Shown here piece by piece: positions 54,335-62,662 of a stretch of 64,000 nucleotides of DNA. The notes beneath the pieces are model-generated. The model was not told the DNA's origin. It saw only the letters and a list, made by a program, of their open reading frames with translations, and made no database searches. A program made the translations under genes and the position numbers. This stretch comes from an uncultured Granulosicoccaceae bacterium (GTDB taxonomy: Bacteria > Pseudomonadota > Gammaproteobacteria > Granulosicoccales > Granulosicoccaceae), in NCBI GenBank assembly GCA_937930305.1, contig CALGLE010000021.1:1-64000 (forward strand), in the 5' to 3' direction. Position 1 is the first letter of the stretch; each line of letters opens with the position of its first letter.

Positions 54335-55015
54335 TTATACGGGTGGGCGAAAGGCTTCGTTCTCTCGACCTTGAACAATGGGTTTAATATAAATTTCTAC
54401 ACGGCGGTTTTGGCTACGACCGTAGCTGGTGTTGTTATTGGACACCGGCATAGCCTCACCGCGACCGCTCATTCGCATACGGTCTCGTACAACACCACCA
54501 GAAGCTAAGTATGCGCCCACACTGCTTGCTCTTTTCTCAGAGAGTTGCTGGTTGTAGCTGGATGAGCCTGTGCTGTCTGTATGCCCAACCACATGAACAG
54601 CGGTTTGCCCGTATTCTGAAATCACACCAGAGACTTTCGCTAGACTGCTTTTAAAGCCGGACTTAACTGAGGCACTGTTTACATCAAAAGTGGATTCGCT
54701 ATCCAATTCTAATTTCAGAGTCTCTTCGTCAATACGTACTAAGCGAATATCATTGTTTTGTCGTTCCGCGCTAAGCTGCTGCTCAAGTTGACGCTGCTGC
54801 TTGTCCATGTAGTTTCCTACAGCGGCACCGGTTAAAGCACCAATAGCTGCTCCTGCGTAGCGCCCGTTCTTGTCGTGTATTTGGTGACCCAATACCGCGC
54901 CAGCTACAGCGCCGATGGCGGCACCAGTTTTCGCTCGTTGATTGGGATCGTTAGTTGCACACCCTGTAGTCAGAGTGATAGCGGCTGCAATGGCCGCGAT
55001 TTTCAAATGTCGCAT
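54335..55015 (-). CDS. OmpA-family lipoprotein with glycine-zipper region (YiaD/Pal-like)
   Basis: 226 residues from ATG 55015. The lipobox is LTTGC (Cys about 19). A glycine-zipper region (TGAAIGAVAGAVLGHQIHDKNGRYAGAAIGALTGAAVGNYMDKQ) follows. The C-terminal OmpA domain ends GHTDSTGSSSYNQQLSEKRASSVGAYL...GRSQNRRVEIYI. An outer-membrane lipoprotein that binds peptidoglycan, like E. coli YiaD. The in-frame start at 55078 adds a polar leader that spoils the signal. Monocistronic. Confidence 0.92.
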   Translation of the reverse strand: MRHLKIAAIAAAITLTTGCATNDPNQRAKTGAAIGAVAGAVLGHQIHDKNGRYAGAAIGALTGAAVGNYMDKQQRQLEQQLSAERQNNDIRLVRIDEETLKLELDSESTFDVNSASVKSGFKSSLAKVSGVISEYGQTAVHVVGHTDSTGSSSYNQQLSEKRASSVGAYLASGGVVRDRMRMSGRGEAMPVSNNNTSYGRSQNRRVEIYIKPIVQGRENEAFRPPV

Positions 55016-55279
55016 GGCTTCGCTCTTTATTTTTATTATTTTCACGTCGCAATGGGTTAGCGAATTGCTTAACTTCAAAGTGACGCCTTACAACCTGTTT
55101 CGGCGCCAAGCGCTTATCCTCAACCCTGTTGATGTGATCAAAGGCTCAGCCTTGGGATTACTTAGTGGACAGCTTGCACAGGTCCATTTTTTTTGTGAAT
55201 ATGCAGACCTTTTGCCTGTGAAAGAGGCCACGAAATTGTTGCCTTGCGAACAGGGATAGTTTCTAAATTGGAGAAAAAC

Positions 55280-55639
55280 GTGAGTGAAAACACACCGACG
55301 CATGACTTAATTAGCTGGCAAGAATTTGAAAAAGTGGACCTACGCGTAGGCACCGTGGTGCAGGTAGATGAATTTCCGGAAGCTCGCAGCCCGGCTTATA
55401 AACTCACCATCGATTTTGGTGAGGAAATCGGTCTACGAAAGTCGAGTGCACAAATTACCGTGCACTATCAGCCGGCAGAACTGGTTGGAATTCAAGTGGT
55501 GGCTGTGGTGAATTTTCCAAAAAAACAAATCGGTCCATTCATGTCGGAATGTTTGGTCACAGGCTTTGCGGATGAATCTGGCGCGATTGTGTTGGCGCAA
55601 GTTGAGCGCCCAGTGCCGAACGGTTCTAAGCTGATGTAA
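55280..55639 (+). CDS. csaA: CsaA-type tRNA-binding-domain protein
   Basis: 119 residues from GTG 55280, with GGAG six bases upstream; a TTG at 55244 lies further out. The whole length is an OB-fold tRNA-binding domain (FEKVDLRVGTVVQVDEFPEARSPAYKLTIDFGEEIGLRKSSAQI...VVNFPKKQIGPFMSECLVTG). CsaA forms dimers, binds tRNA-like folds and is called an export chaperone in Bacillus. The C-terminus VERPVPNGSKLM is also typical. Alone in the transcript. Confidence 0.92.
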   Translation: MSENTPTHDLISWQEFEKVDLRVGTVVQVDEFPEARSPAYKLTIDFGEEIGLRKSSAQITVHYQPAELVGIQVVAVVNFPKKQIGPFMSECLVTGFADESGAIVLAQVERPVPNGSKLM

Positions 55640-55659
55640 TCAGCGTCACCAAATGTTTA

Positions 55660-56472
55660 TCAATTACTGCACAAAATGCGATGCGGCGAACGCGGAGCCA
55701 CGTCACTTTCACTGATGAGTAACCGTTGATTACCCTGGCAGGGTGCGCTGTTCTCTGCACTGATTGGGTTCTCTAAGATGGTGTTTACAGACAATACGCC
55801 GGCGTCGGTGATGTCAGACACCAAAGCAGATGTGATGGCGGCTTTAGTTTCCGATGACTCAATGTAATCGCTAAGGGATTTGAGCTGTGCAATAGAGCGC
55901 CACTGATTGCCATCATCGAAGATGATGTGGGTGGTATCACGCGGGGAGTCAGCGCCTTCCTCAAGCAGAAAATATTGGAAAGCGAGTGTGCCTTCCGCCA
56001 AATTCAACGGGTTACTGGCTACCGCTTTCACCCCGGTGATTCGATAGCGTGGGTTGGCGTTTAAACCTGCTTGGATGCGAGATTTCAGCTCTTCATCTAA
56101 TATCGCGCGGTGTCGTTCACTTAAACGATCAATACCGCCGGTATCGAGCCATTCGGTGCATACGAAGCCCCATTGGTTTTCGTACTTTGCGCGCAGTTCG
56201 TATATTTTTGCGGAACAAAACAACGTCTCGTGGTTGGCATACCACATGACTCGGCGCGTTTGGTCACCGCGCGTTACCGACACTTCGCACAGATGTTCTT
56301 GGCCAGGCAGCTCTAGCCGAATGTAGCGTTTGTCACCTGGCACGGAACATTCAAATTCTTGCGCCATCAATTGGCTGCTGATCAGTGAAAATAAGGTGCC
56401 AATTAAGCAAAGAGCAGGTGCAGAACAGAGAGCGGTGGTAAGGCGAACCTGTCGCAAATTCAACGGCATCAT
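55660..56472 (-). CDS. Exported protein, unknown function
   Basis: 270 residues with a long signal peptide (hydrophobic to about 37, ending in LMAQE). The mature part starts with a small cysteine-containing domain (FECSVPGDKRYIRLELPGQEHLCEVSVTRGDQTRRVMWYANHETLFCSAKI...), then a helical middle and a C-terminal cysteine pair (PCQGN...ILCSN). Probably disulfide-bonded in the periplasm. I do not recognise the family. Convergent with csaA. Confidence 0.75.
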   Translation of the reverse strand: MMPLNLRQVRLTTALCSAPALCLIGTLFSLISSQLMAQEFECSVPGDKRYIRLELPGQEHLCEVSVTRGDQTRRVMWYANHETLFCSAKIYELRAKYENQWGFVCTEWLDTGGIDRLSERHRAILDEELKSRIQAGLNANPRYRITGVKAVASNPLNLAEGTLAFQYFLLEEGADSPRDTTHIIFDDGNQWRSIAQLKSLSDYIESSETKAAITSALVSDITDAGVLSVNTILENPISAENSAPCQGNQRLLISESDVAPRSPHRILCSN

Positions 56473-56559
56473 TGTGTTCTGTCGAGTGAGCTAAAAACGT
56501 TTGGAAGGATATAGCAGATTGCATGGCTTGCTGCCATGTAACTTAAGCATTTTTTAAGT

Positions 56560-57546
56560 TTAAGGTGTTAGTACAATTTTTGGGGGTGCAATGCCGTCGT
56601 GAATATCTTGAAACGCGGCAGCGCCGACAGATAATGGGCGGGTTTCTAGCCAAGGGTAGCTGCCCAGTGCTTGCCGATCGAGCAAATCCAAGGCACAGGC
56701 ACAGTCTTCATCATTGTAGGTGTAGTTACCCAGCACGATAATTTCCTGCAGCGTGATTCGACGGATGTCTAACCCGGCTTCATTGTCTTGTAAGCCAATG
56801 TGAGAAATAACACCGCCTTGCCTAACCAAAACGCTGGCGGCGGACCGAGTTAAGCCGCTGCCGACGGCATCCACCACTAAATCCATGCTGGCTTCGGCGG
56901 GGCTAGATTCTCGAGGGTCATAACAATGGCCTAACTCCATGTCTTGCAACAACTTTAGGCGGGTAGGGGATGTTTCTGCAATGTGCATGTCCCGCACACC
57001 TTTTTGACGTAACACCAAGGCAGCAAGCAAGCCAATAGCACCGCCACCTAACACGGTCACGTTCGCCTCAGATATAGGTCGGCTTAATGCACGTTCGGCT
57101 AAGCGAACGGCGTGAACAGAAACCGCTAAGGGCTCCATTAATGCGGCGTGTTCGAAAGATAAGGTGTCGGGCAGAGGCATCAAGTTACGATTGGGTGCGA
57201 CAACGTATTCAGCGTAGCCGCCGGCCCGGCCTAGGCCTAATAAGTCACGTTGCTGGCATAAATTTGGGTTGCCATCGCGACAATCGCGACACAGTAAACA
57301 CGTCACCATGGGGTTTATCGCGACGCGTTGACCCGCTAATGGCCCGGATTCAGCGACACCAGCCAACTCATGACCTAACACCATGGGCGGGACTCGGCGG
57401 GCATCGTGCCCGTGCCAGGCGTGCATGTCGGAACCACAAATGCCAGCTGAATGAATTTTCACCAACGATTCATCGGCACCGGCCTCTGGCATCGATTCCT
57501 CTCGAAACTCCATGGACTGAGTTCCGGTAAACACAAGTGCTTTCAT
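56560..57546 (-). CDS. Zinc-dependent medium-chain alcohol dehydrogenase
   Basis: 328 residues. The catalytic zinc side is GICGSDMHAWHGHDARRVPPMVLGHELAG. The structural zinc lobe has four cysteines (TCLLCRDCRDGNPNLC), and the NAD site is TVLGGGAIGLLAAL. Closest to the polyol/galactitol- and L-idonate/threonine-type dehydrogenases. Last gene of a TerC-SDR-ADH unit and downstream of a TRAP transporter, so it probably oxidises an imported sugar acid or polyol. Confidence 0.9.
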   Translation of the reverse strand: MKALVFTGTQSMEFREESMPEAGADESLVKIHSAGICGSDMHAWHGHDARRVPPMVLGHELAGVAESGPLAGQRVAINPMVTCLLCRDCRDGNPNLCQQRDLLGLGRAGGYAEYVVAPNRNLMPLPDTLSFEHAALMEPLAVSVHAVRLAERALSRPISEANVTVLGGGAIGLLAALVLRQKGVRDMHIAETSPTRLKLLQDMELGHCYDPRESSPAEASMDLVVDAVGSGLTRSAASVLVRQGGVISHIGLQDNEAGLDIRRITLQEIIVLGNYTYNDEDCACALDLLDRQALGSYPWLETRPLSVGAAAFQDIHDGIAPPKIVLTP

Positions 57547-57555
57547 AGTGATTTC

Positions 57556-58329
57556 TTAAAGCGCGGTGAATCCGCCATCAACATACAGGATTTGCCCGGT
57601 TATGTAGTCAGAAGCGGGGGATGCAAAAAACACGGTGACGCCGTTTAAGTCTTGCATCTCTCCGTTTCGGCCCATGGCGGTACGTTGCGCCAAGGCATCA
57701 CTTTGACTGGGGTTAGCAAATACCGGTGCAGTGAGTTCGGTGGGGAAGAAACCTGGGGCAATGGCGTTGCACGTAATGCCGTGTTCGGACCAGGCTTCGG
57801 CCATTGCTCGGGTGACCTGGGCAATGCCCCCTTTGGATGCACCATAAGCCAATCCATTAGGGAAAGCTTGTCGACTTTGCAGTGAGGCGACGTTAATGAT
57901 TTTCCCCCACCGCTGTTGCTGCATGTAGGGAATGAGTTCCCTGGCAAGAAAAAACGGTACCGCTAAATTCAAATTCAGCGTGCTATCCCAGCTATCGAAG
58001 GTGATGTCGTCTACCGATTGGCGATGATTCACACCTGCGGTATTGCACAGTATGTCGATGCCACCACCGGCCAACGCAGCACACGCTGCCGCAAGGTCAC
58101 TGATGGAATCTCGATCGAGTAAGTCCCAAGACAACACATGGGTGCTTGCCTGTCGATCGGATTTAGCCAGTTGCTTGTTAATCAGTTGAACCGTTTCTAG
58201 TAGCGCATCTTCCCTGCGCCCAACGACAACCACACTCGCCCCGGCATCGGCAAGTGCGATGGCCTGTTGACGACCGATGCCAGAAGAGGCACCGGTAATC
58301 AAAGCGGTTTTTCCGTCTAACGAAAACAT
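57556..58329 (-). CDS. Short-chain dehydrogenase/reductase
   Basis: 257 residues. NAD(P)-binding TGASSGIG, the catalytic Tyr-x-x-x-Lys in YGASKGG, NTAG, and the SDR ending ITGQILYVDGGFTAL. In line with gluconate 5-dehydrogenase/3-ketoacyl-type sugar reductases. It starts one base after the TerC gene and ends nine before the alcohol dehydrogenase, so the two dehydrogenases probably act in one pathway. Confidence 0.93.
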   Translation of the reverse strand: MFSLDGKTALITGASSGIGRQQAIALADAGASVVVVGRREDALLETVQLINKQLAKSDRQASTHVLSWDLLDRDSISDLAAACAALAGGGIDILCNTAGVNHRQSVDDITFDSWDSTLNLNLAVPFFLARELIPYMQQQRWGKIINVASLQSRQAFPNGLAYGASKGGIAQVTRAMAEAWSEHGITCNAIAPGFFPTELTAPVFANPSQSDALAQRTAMGRNGEMQDLNGVTVFFASPASDYITGQILYVDGGFTAL

Positions 58330-58330
58330 C

Positions 58331-58975
58331 TTACGTCCCTGACAGTAGAGCCAACACTTCCGGAGTGCCTTCTACCAGCATTTGAATAGCCACGTAAAAA
58401 ATAAGAATCAGGCCAACCCACGCGATCCACGGGTAACGTTGTAATAACTTGGTTATCAATGTGGCCGCGAAGATCATTAACGCCACCGAAAGCACCAGGC
58501 CGAATACTAATAAAATGGGGTAGTCGCGAGATACGCCCGCAATGGCTAGCACATTGTCGATTGACATCGACAGATCTGCAATAACGATTTGTATGACGGC
58601 TGGGCGCATGCTGGTGAACTGCTCAGCTTCTACAATTTCTTCCTGCTCTTGGTTAGCGTTTTTGTGGTTCTCCCACAACTCCATGCCCAGCTTCCAAACC
58701 ACCCATAACAGCAGCAAAGCGCCCGCGACTTTGAGCCCAGGTATTGAGATAAGTTGAACCGCGATCAGCGAGAAGCCGATGCGCATAACAACGGCTGCGG
58801 CTATGCCCCAAAAGATCACTTTTTTACGCATATCTGGAGGGACGCGCGAGGCGACCATGCCTACGATAATGGCGTTGTCACCTGCTAAAACCAAATCTAT
58901 AAACAGAATTTGGATAAAAACATTAAACGCATCGATGGATGCGTAACTGCCAAGGTTTGAGAACAGTGGTTCCAT
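58331..58975 (-). CDS. TerC-family membrane protein (YjbE type)
   Basis: 214 residues with about seven helices. Family features: FIDLVLAGDNAIIVGMVASRVPP and IVIADLSMSIDNVLAIAGVSRDYP, the two Asp-Asn motifs of TerC. Related proteins export manganese or other cations. Oddly placed, between the TRAP transporter and the sugar dehydrogenases. A strong hairpin separates it from dctM, so it may begin the dehydrogenase transcript. Confidence 0.92.
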   Translation of the reverse strand: MEPLFSNLGSYASIDAFNVFIQILFIDLVLAGDNAIIVGMVASRVPPDMRKKVIFWGIAAAVVMRIGFSLIAVQLISIPGLKVAGALLLLWVVWKLGMELWENHKNANQEQEEIVEAEQFTSMRPAVIQIVIADLSMSIDNVLAIAGVSRDYPILLVFGLVLSVALMIFAATLITKLLQRYPWIAWVGLILIFYVAIQMLVEGTPEVLALLSGT

Positions 58976-59000
58976 TAGCGTGGTATCGAGTTGAGAAGTT

Positions 59001-59047
59001 TGAAAAAGGCAGGACGGGCACCTGCACCACAGAATGTGGTGCAGGTG
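59001..59047 (-). terminator. Hairpin behind the TRAP transporter operon
   Basis: CACCTGCACCACA (59019-59031) and TGTGGTGCAGGTG (59035-59047) form a perfect 13-bp stem with a 3-base loop. On the minus strand TTTTT follows 11 bases later. It is probably the end of the dctPQM transcript, or an attenuator before terC. Confidence 0.7.
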
Positions 59048-59062
59048 AATACTGAAGAGCCG

Positions 59063-60439
59063 CTAGCGGCCTGCGTCAATATACAGCGGAAGCCAAAGGG
59101 CAATCATCGGGAATAGGATGATGAGAATCAAACCTAAGAGCTGAATGACCATAAATTGCATCATACCGATATAGATGTCTTTCAAATCCCACTCGGGCAC
59201 AACGCCTTTTAGGAAGTAGGCTGAAAGAGCAACCGGTGGTGATAGCCAGGCGGTTTGTAGATTCACCGCCACCAAGATGCCAAACCAGGTGAGTCGCATA
59301 TTCATGTCTTCTAAGATGCCAGTGAATTCGAGTGACTTCACCAACGGCAACAAGATCGGCACGATGATTAATACGATCGGTACCCACTCCAATGGCCAAC
59401 CCAGTAAGAAGATGAGCGCCATAATGATGAGCAGCGTGGCGTAGGGTGGAAGATCCATGTCCAGCAAAAATTCGGTCATCATGCCGGGAGTGCCGAGCTT
59501 TGAAAACACCGCGCCAAAGAAGTTCGATGCGGCAACCAAAAACAGGATAAGCACCGAAATTTCCAGTGTTTTAATCACCGCGTTGTTCAGGCCTTTAATC
59601 GACAATTTGCCGTAAGCCAAGGTAAGTAAGAAGGCACCAAAAGCTCCAACGGCCGCGCCTTCTGTCGGTGTCGCCCACCCAGTCAGGATGCTACCAAGAG
59701 CTGCACCGACCAACAATGCCGGTGGTACCAAACCTAAAGCGAACTCCCTAACAATGACCCAATAAGATGAGGCACGCAGCTCCATCGGTAGTGGCGGGCC
59801 CAGGCTGGGGTTTATTTGACATCGAATTAATGCATAGCCAATGTACAACGTGGCCATTAACATGCCCGGAATGATGGCCGCGGCAAATAGGTCAATGACG
59901 GGCACTTCAAGAATAGGCCCCATAACCACCAACATAATGCTGGGGGGGATCAAAATTCCCAAGGTACCGCCAGCGGTGATGGCACCAGCCGATAGGCGCA
60001 CATCGTAGCCGGATCGATTCATGGTTTTAGCCGCCATAATGCCCAGTATGGTGACCGAGGCTCCCACGATGCCGGTCGCGGCGGCGAAGATGGTTGATAC
60101 AAACAGCACCGCGATGTAGAGCGAGCCCTTAACTCGAGACAACATAAGCTGAACTGCGGTAAACAAACGCTCCATCAATCCCGCTTGTTCCATCAGGATG
60201 CCCATAAATATAAACAACGGCACCGCAGAGAGCGTTTGTTCCATCATCACACTGGAAATTTGTAACGCTTCCAGATAGGAAGTGAAGTCCATATTTCTCA
60301 GTGAGAAATGATCATCAGTGAGCCCCCAGAAACCGAACACCGTTCCTAGGAAAATGAGGGTAAAGGAGATAGGGAAGCCAATGAAGATGGCGAATAACAT
60401 GACCCCAAGCATAATGAGGCCGATCATTTCCGAACTCAT
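59063..60439 (-). CDS. dctM: TRAP transporter large permease (DctM)
   Basis: 458 residues from ATG 60439, which overlaps the dctQ stop (ATGA); in-frame starts at 60448 and 60472 are upstream. About twelve helices, with the DctM hallmarks IPLFIFMGILMEQAGL, GGTLGILIPPSIMLVV and GAALGSILTGWATPTEGAAVGAFG. It is the ion-driven transport subunit that takes substrate from the periplasmic DctP. Family resembles carriers of 2-oxo or sugar acids. Confidence 0.95.
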   Translation of the reverse strand: MSSEMIGLIMLGVMLFAIFIGFPISFTLIFLGTVFGFWGLTDDHFSLRNMDFTSYLEALQISSVMMEQTLSAVPLFIFMGILMEQAGLMERLFTAVQLMLSRVKGSLYIAVLFVSTIFAAATGIVGASVTILGIMAAKTMNRSGYDVRLSAGAITAGGTLGILIPPSIMLVVMGPILEVPVIDLFAAAIIPGMLMATLYIGYALIRCQINPSLGPPLPMELRASSYWVIVREFALGLVPPALLVGAALGSILTGWATPTEGAAVGAFGAFLLTLAYGKLSIKGLNNAVIKTLEISVLILFLVAASNFFGAVFSKLGTPGMMTEFLLDMDLPPYATLLIIMALIFLLGWPLEWVPIVLIIVPILLPLVKSLEFTGILEDMNMRLTWFGILVAVNLQTAWLSPPVALSAYFLKGVVPEWDLKDIYIGMMQFMVIQLLGLILIILFPMIALWLPLYIDAGR

Positions 60440-61122
60440 ACTGGCCATCTCCCGCGAGTCATTGCATACCAACTTTTCAAGGTTTCTGATACACCTTGGA
60501 TAATTAAAAAGAAAACACCCACCGGTATGGCGGTTCTAACTGGCCCAAGCAACGGCATCCAAGCGGTATCCATGGCTCGTTCGCCTTTAACCCAAGCGCC
60601 GTAAGCGTAATCAAATCCGTTGTAGAGAAGAAAAGCCATGCCAGGAAAATACAGCACGCAGTACATGAGCAAATCCACAGTTCCTTGCGTTCGATCAGTC
60701 CAGTTGCGGTAAAGAAAATCCGCTCGTATGTGAATGCCTTTGGATAGTCCGTAACCGGCGCCTAACATGAACATAGCGCCGTAAATCATTCGACTGAGAT
60801 CATATGCCCACAATGTGGGGGCGGCCTGTACCAGTGATTCTTCCTCTGAAGCGGAGAGCATGCGCCAAAGTTCTGGGCCGTAGAGCGTGACATCGGTTCC
60901 CAGTTTACGAACCACCACTTCGTAAACCACCATCAAACAAAGCGGCACAATGCCCCAAGCGACGATTCGTCCAACCCATTCATTAATCGTGTCTATCGCA
61001 CCAATAATTTTTCGGTGCGTCGGGTTCATGTCATCAGGTAATTCGCCGGGGCTGGCTGATCGTCGTTCTGCGATCAGTTCATCCGCGATCTCAAGATCAC
61101 CTGGATTGATATCTTCAGCCAT
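60436..61122 (-). CDS. dctQ: TRAP transporter small permease (DctQ)
   Basis: 228 residues, longer than usual (about 160-180) because of a polar N-terminal extension of some 40 residues. Four helices follow, and the segment MFMLGAGYGLSKGIHIRADFLYRN is typical of the subfamily. It pairs with DctM, and their genes overlap by four bases. The upstream gene encodes DctP, 90 bases away across a stem-loop. Confidence 0.92.
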   Translation of the reverse strand: MAEDINPGDLEIADELIAERRSASPGELPDDMNPTHRKIIGAIDTINEWVGRIVAWGIVPLCLMVVYEVVVRKLGTDVTLYGPELWRMLSASEEESLVQAAPTLWAYDLSRMIYGAMFMLGAGYGLSKGIHIRADFLYRNWTDRTQGTVDLLMYCVLYFPGMAFLLYNGFDYAYGAWVKGERAMDTAWMPLLGPVRTAIPVGVFFLIIQGVSETLKSWYAMTRGRWPV

Positions 61123-61153
61123 ATATTCTCAAACGTCTGTGGCGGAAATGAAA

Positions 61154-61185
61154 GAGGCCCCGCCACCGGTAGTGGACGGGGCCTC
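61154..61185 (-). other. Stem-loop between dctP and dctQ
   Basis: GAGGCCCCG (61154-61162) and CGGGGCCTC (61177-61185) form a 9-bp stem without a T-run. Such hairpins behind binding-protein genes protect the upstream message, giving more DctP than permease. Placement supports that reading. Confidence 0.6.
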
Positions 61186-61212
61186 GCGGATCGACATAAG
61201 TCGATGAACTGT

Positions 61213-62313
61213 TTACTTCAGGGTGTTAGCGAATGCAGCACCAAGTGAGGCATTTGAAGCTTGCGCTCCAGCCCAGAAAGGTACAGCGATTTCAGCGAAT
61301 TCACGCATAGAACCCCAAACTTCAGCAAAGAATTCATTCTCAGCAGCGTTCTTCTCAAGAGTGGCATTGGCAGCAGCCATGTACTCAACGAAGTAGTCAG
61401 CTGGAGTGTCATGCAATTGCACTTCATGGTTGTCAGTTAAGTCTTTCAGCGCTTTACCGTTTTCGTAAATGCGGTAGCTGATAGCTTTTGACAAAGAAGC
61501 GTTAGCTGCAACTTCCATTGCTTTCTGTTGTAGTGGAGTCAGTTTGTTCCACACGTCACCATTGAGGTACATGTCAGCGTTTACAACAACCTGGTGCAAG
61601 CCCTGGAGGTAGTAGTGCTTAAGAACTTTCTGGAAACCGAATACACTGTCTGGCTTCGGGCAGCACCATTCAGCTGCGTCGATAGTGCCTTTTTCCAGTG
61701 CTGGCAAAATGTCACCACCACCCATAGCAACAGCGGCTACACCGATGTCGTTATAAGTTTGGCCAGGGATACCAGGAGGTGCACGGAAACGTAACTTGCG
61801 GAAGTCGTCCATGCTGTTGATGGGCTCAGAGAACCAACCCAAAGCTTCTGGGCCTACGGGCTGAAGCATTAAGCCTTTTACGTTAACGCCCATTTCTTGC
61901 CAAAGTTGGTCATACAGCTCTTTACCGCCGCCGTATTGGAACCAAGATAAGAAAGCGATGTTATCGATACCGAGACCAGCACCAGCAACAGGAGAGCCGA
62001 ACAACATAGCCGCAGGGTGCTTACCAGACCAGTAGTGAGTCCAAGCAAAGCCACCGTCAAGGAGGCCTTTATCTACTGCGTCCATTACGTCCGCACTAGG
62101 TACTACAGCGTTATTCGGTAAAATTTCGATCTGAACCTCACCATCGGTGAGATCGGCAACAGTCTGTGCGAAATCGCGCAACATCACGATTTCATCAGCT
62201 GCATCCGGCACAACGGTTTGGATCTGGATATTGGTGGCTGCACTTGCATCTACAGCTGCCAACATACTCAGGCCAACCGAAGAGGCGGCGATAGTTTTCA
62301 GCATACCGCGCAT
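61213..62313 (-). CDS. dctP: TRAP transporter substrate-binding protein (DctP)
   Basis: 366 residues. A signal peptide (about 1-25, ending ASAAT) is followed by the family fold: FAQTVADLTDGEVQIEILPNNAVVPSADVMDAVDKGLLDGGFAWTHYW, LRFRAPPGIPGQTYNDIG, and GTIDAAEWCCP (substrate site with Arg and Trp). This branch includes carriers for 2-oxo acids (TakP-like) and related carboxylates. First gene of the dctPQM operon, behind an operator. High expression expected. Confidence 0.94.
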   Translation of the reverse strand: MRGMLKTIAASSVGLSMLAAVDASAATNIQIQTVVPDAADEIVMLRDFAQTVADLTDGEVQIEILPNNAVVPSADVMDAVDKGLLDGGFAWTHYWSGKHPAAMLFGSPVAGAGLGIDNIAFLSWFQYGGGKELYDQLWQEMGVNVKGLMLQPVGPEALGWFSEPINSMDDFRKLRFRAPPGIPGQTYNDIGVAAVAMGGGDILPALEKGTIDAAEWCCPKPDSVFGFQKVLKHYYLQGLHQVVVNADMYLNGDVWNKLTPLQQKAMEVAANASLSKAISYRIYENGKALKDLTDNHEVQLHDTPADYFVEYMAAANATLEKNAAENEFFAEVWGSMREFAEIAVPFWAGAQASNASLGAAFANTLK

Positions 62314-62453
62314 GGAATTTCCTCCAGTAGAGATTGTTATTAAGAGACCCGCAATCCCATTGGTGGGAGGACGGTATCACTACTACCATGACATTGAATT
62401 AACGGTCGTGCACCTAAAATTTTTCTAGGGGTAATCAATTCGAAATGCAGCAG

Positions 62454-62493
62454 TAATGAGATTAAGAATCTCATTATCACTCACTTATGTCAA
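62454..62493 (-). promoter_or_regulatory. TRAP operon promoter with 23-bp operator
   Basis: TAATGAGATT (62454-62463), AAG, AATCTCATTA (62467-62476) is a perfect 10-bp inverted repeat. On the minus strand the consensus -35 TTGACA lies at 62493-62488. The repeat begins 11 bases further on, so it covers the -10 region: the geometry of repression by steric block. The -10 itself is not obvious. Confidence 0.65.
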
Positions 62494-62588
62494 ATATAAA
62501 GGGGTAGATTGTTGTGATTAAATCCGCTGGGGAATAAAACAATCATGTAGCGCAGAATTGCAGCTGAATGGGGGTGTAATCGTGTGCG

Positions 62589-62630
62589 GCAATTGATGTC
62601 GGCGATGAGAACTGGGCCGACATCAATTGC
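62589..62630 (-). terminator. 15-bp inverted repeat behind the DUF1501 gene
   Basis: GCAATTGATGTCGGC (62589-62603) and GCCGACATCAATTGC (62616-62630) match perfectly around a 12-base loop. No T-run follows on the minus strand. It could be a factor-dependent terminator or mRNA-end stabiliser, or a protein site. Confidence 0.5.
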
Positions 62631-62662
62631 TTCGCTGGTCCTAATGTGGGGTTTTGAGCGCG

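Larger units (their letters stand above)
62314..62662. other. Control region between the TRAP operon and the DUF1501 gene
   Basis: About 350 bases without a gene. The left part is a 140-base dctP leader. The middle holds the promoter and operator (62454-62493). The right part holds a 15-bp hairpin (62589-62630). Confidence 0.7.
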
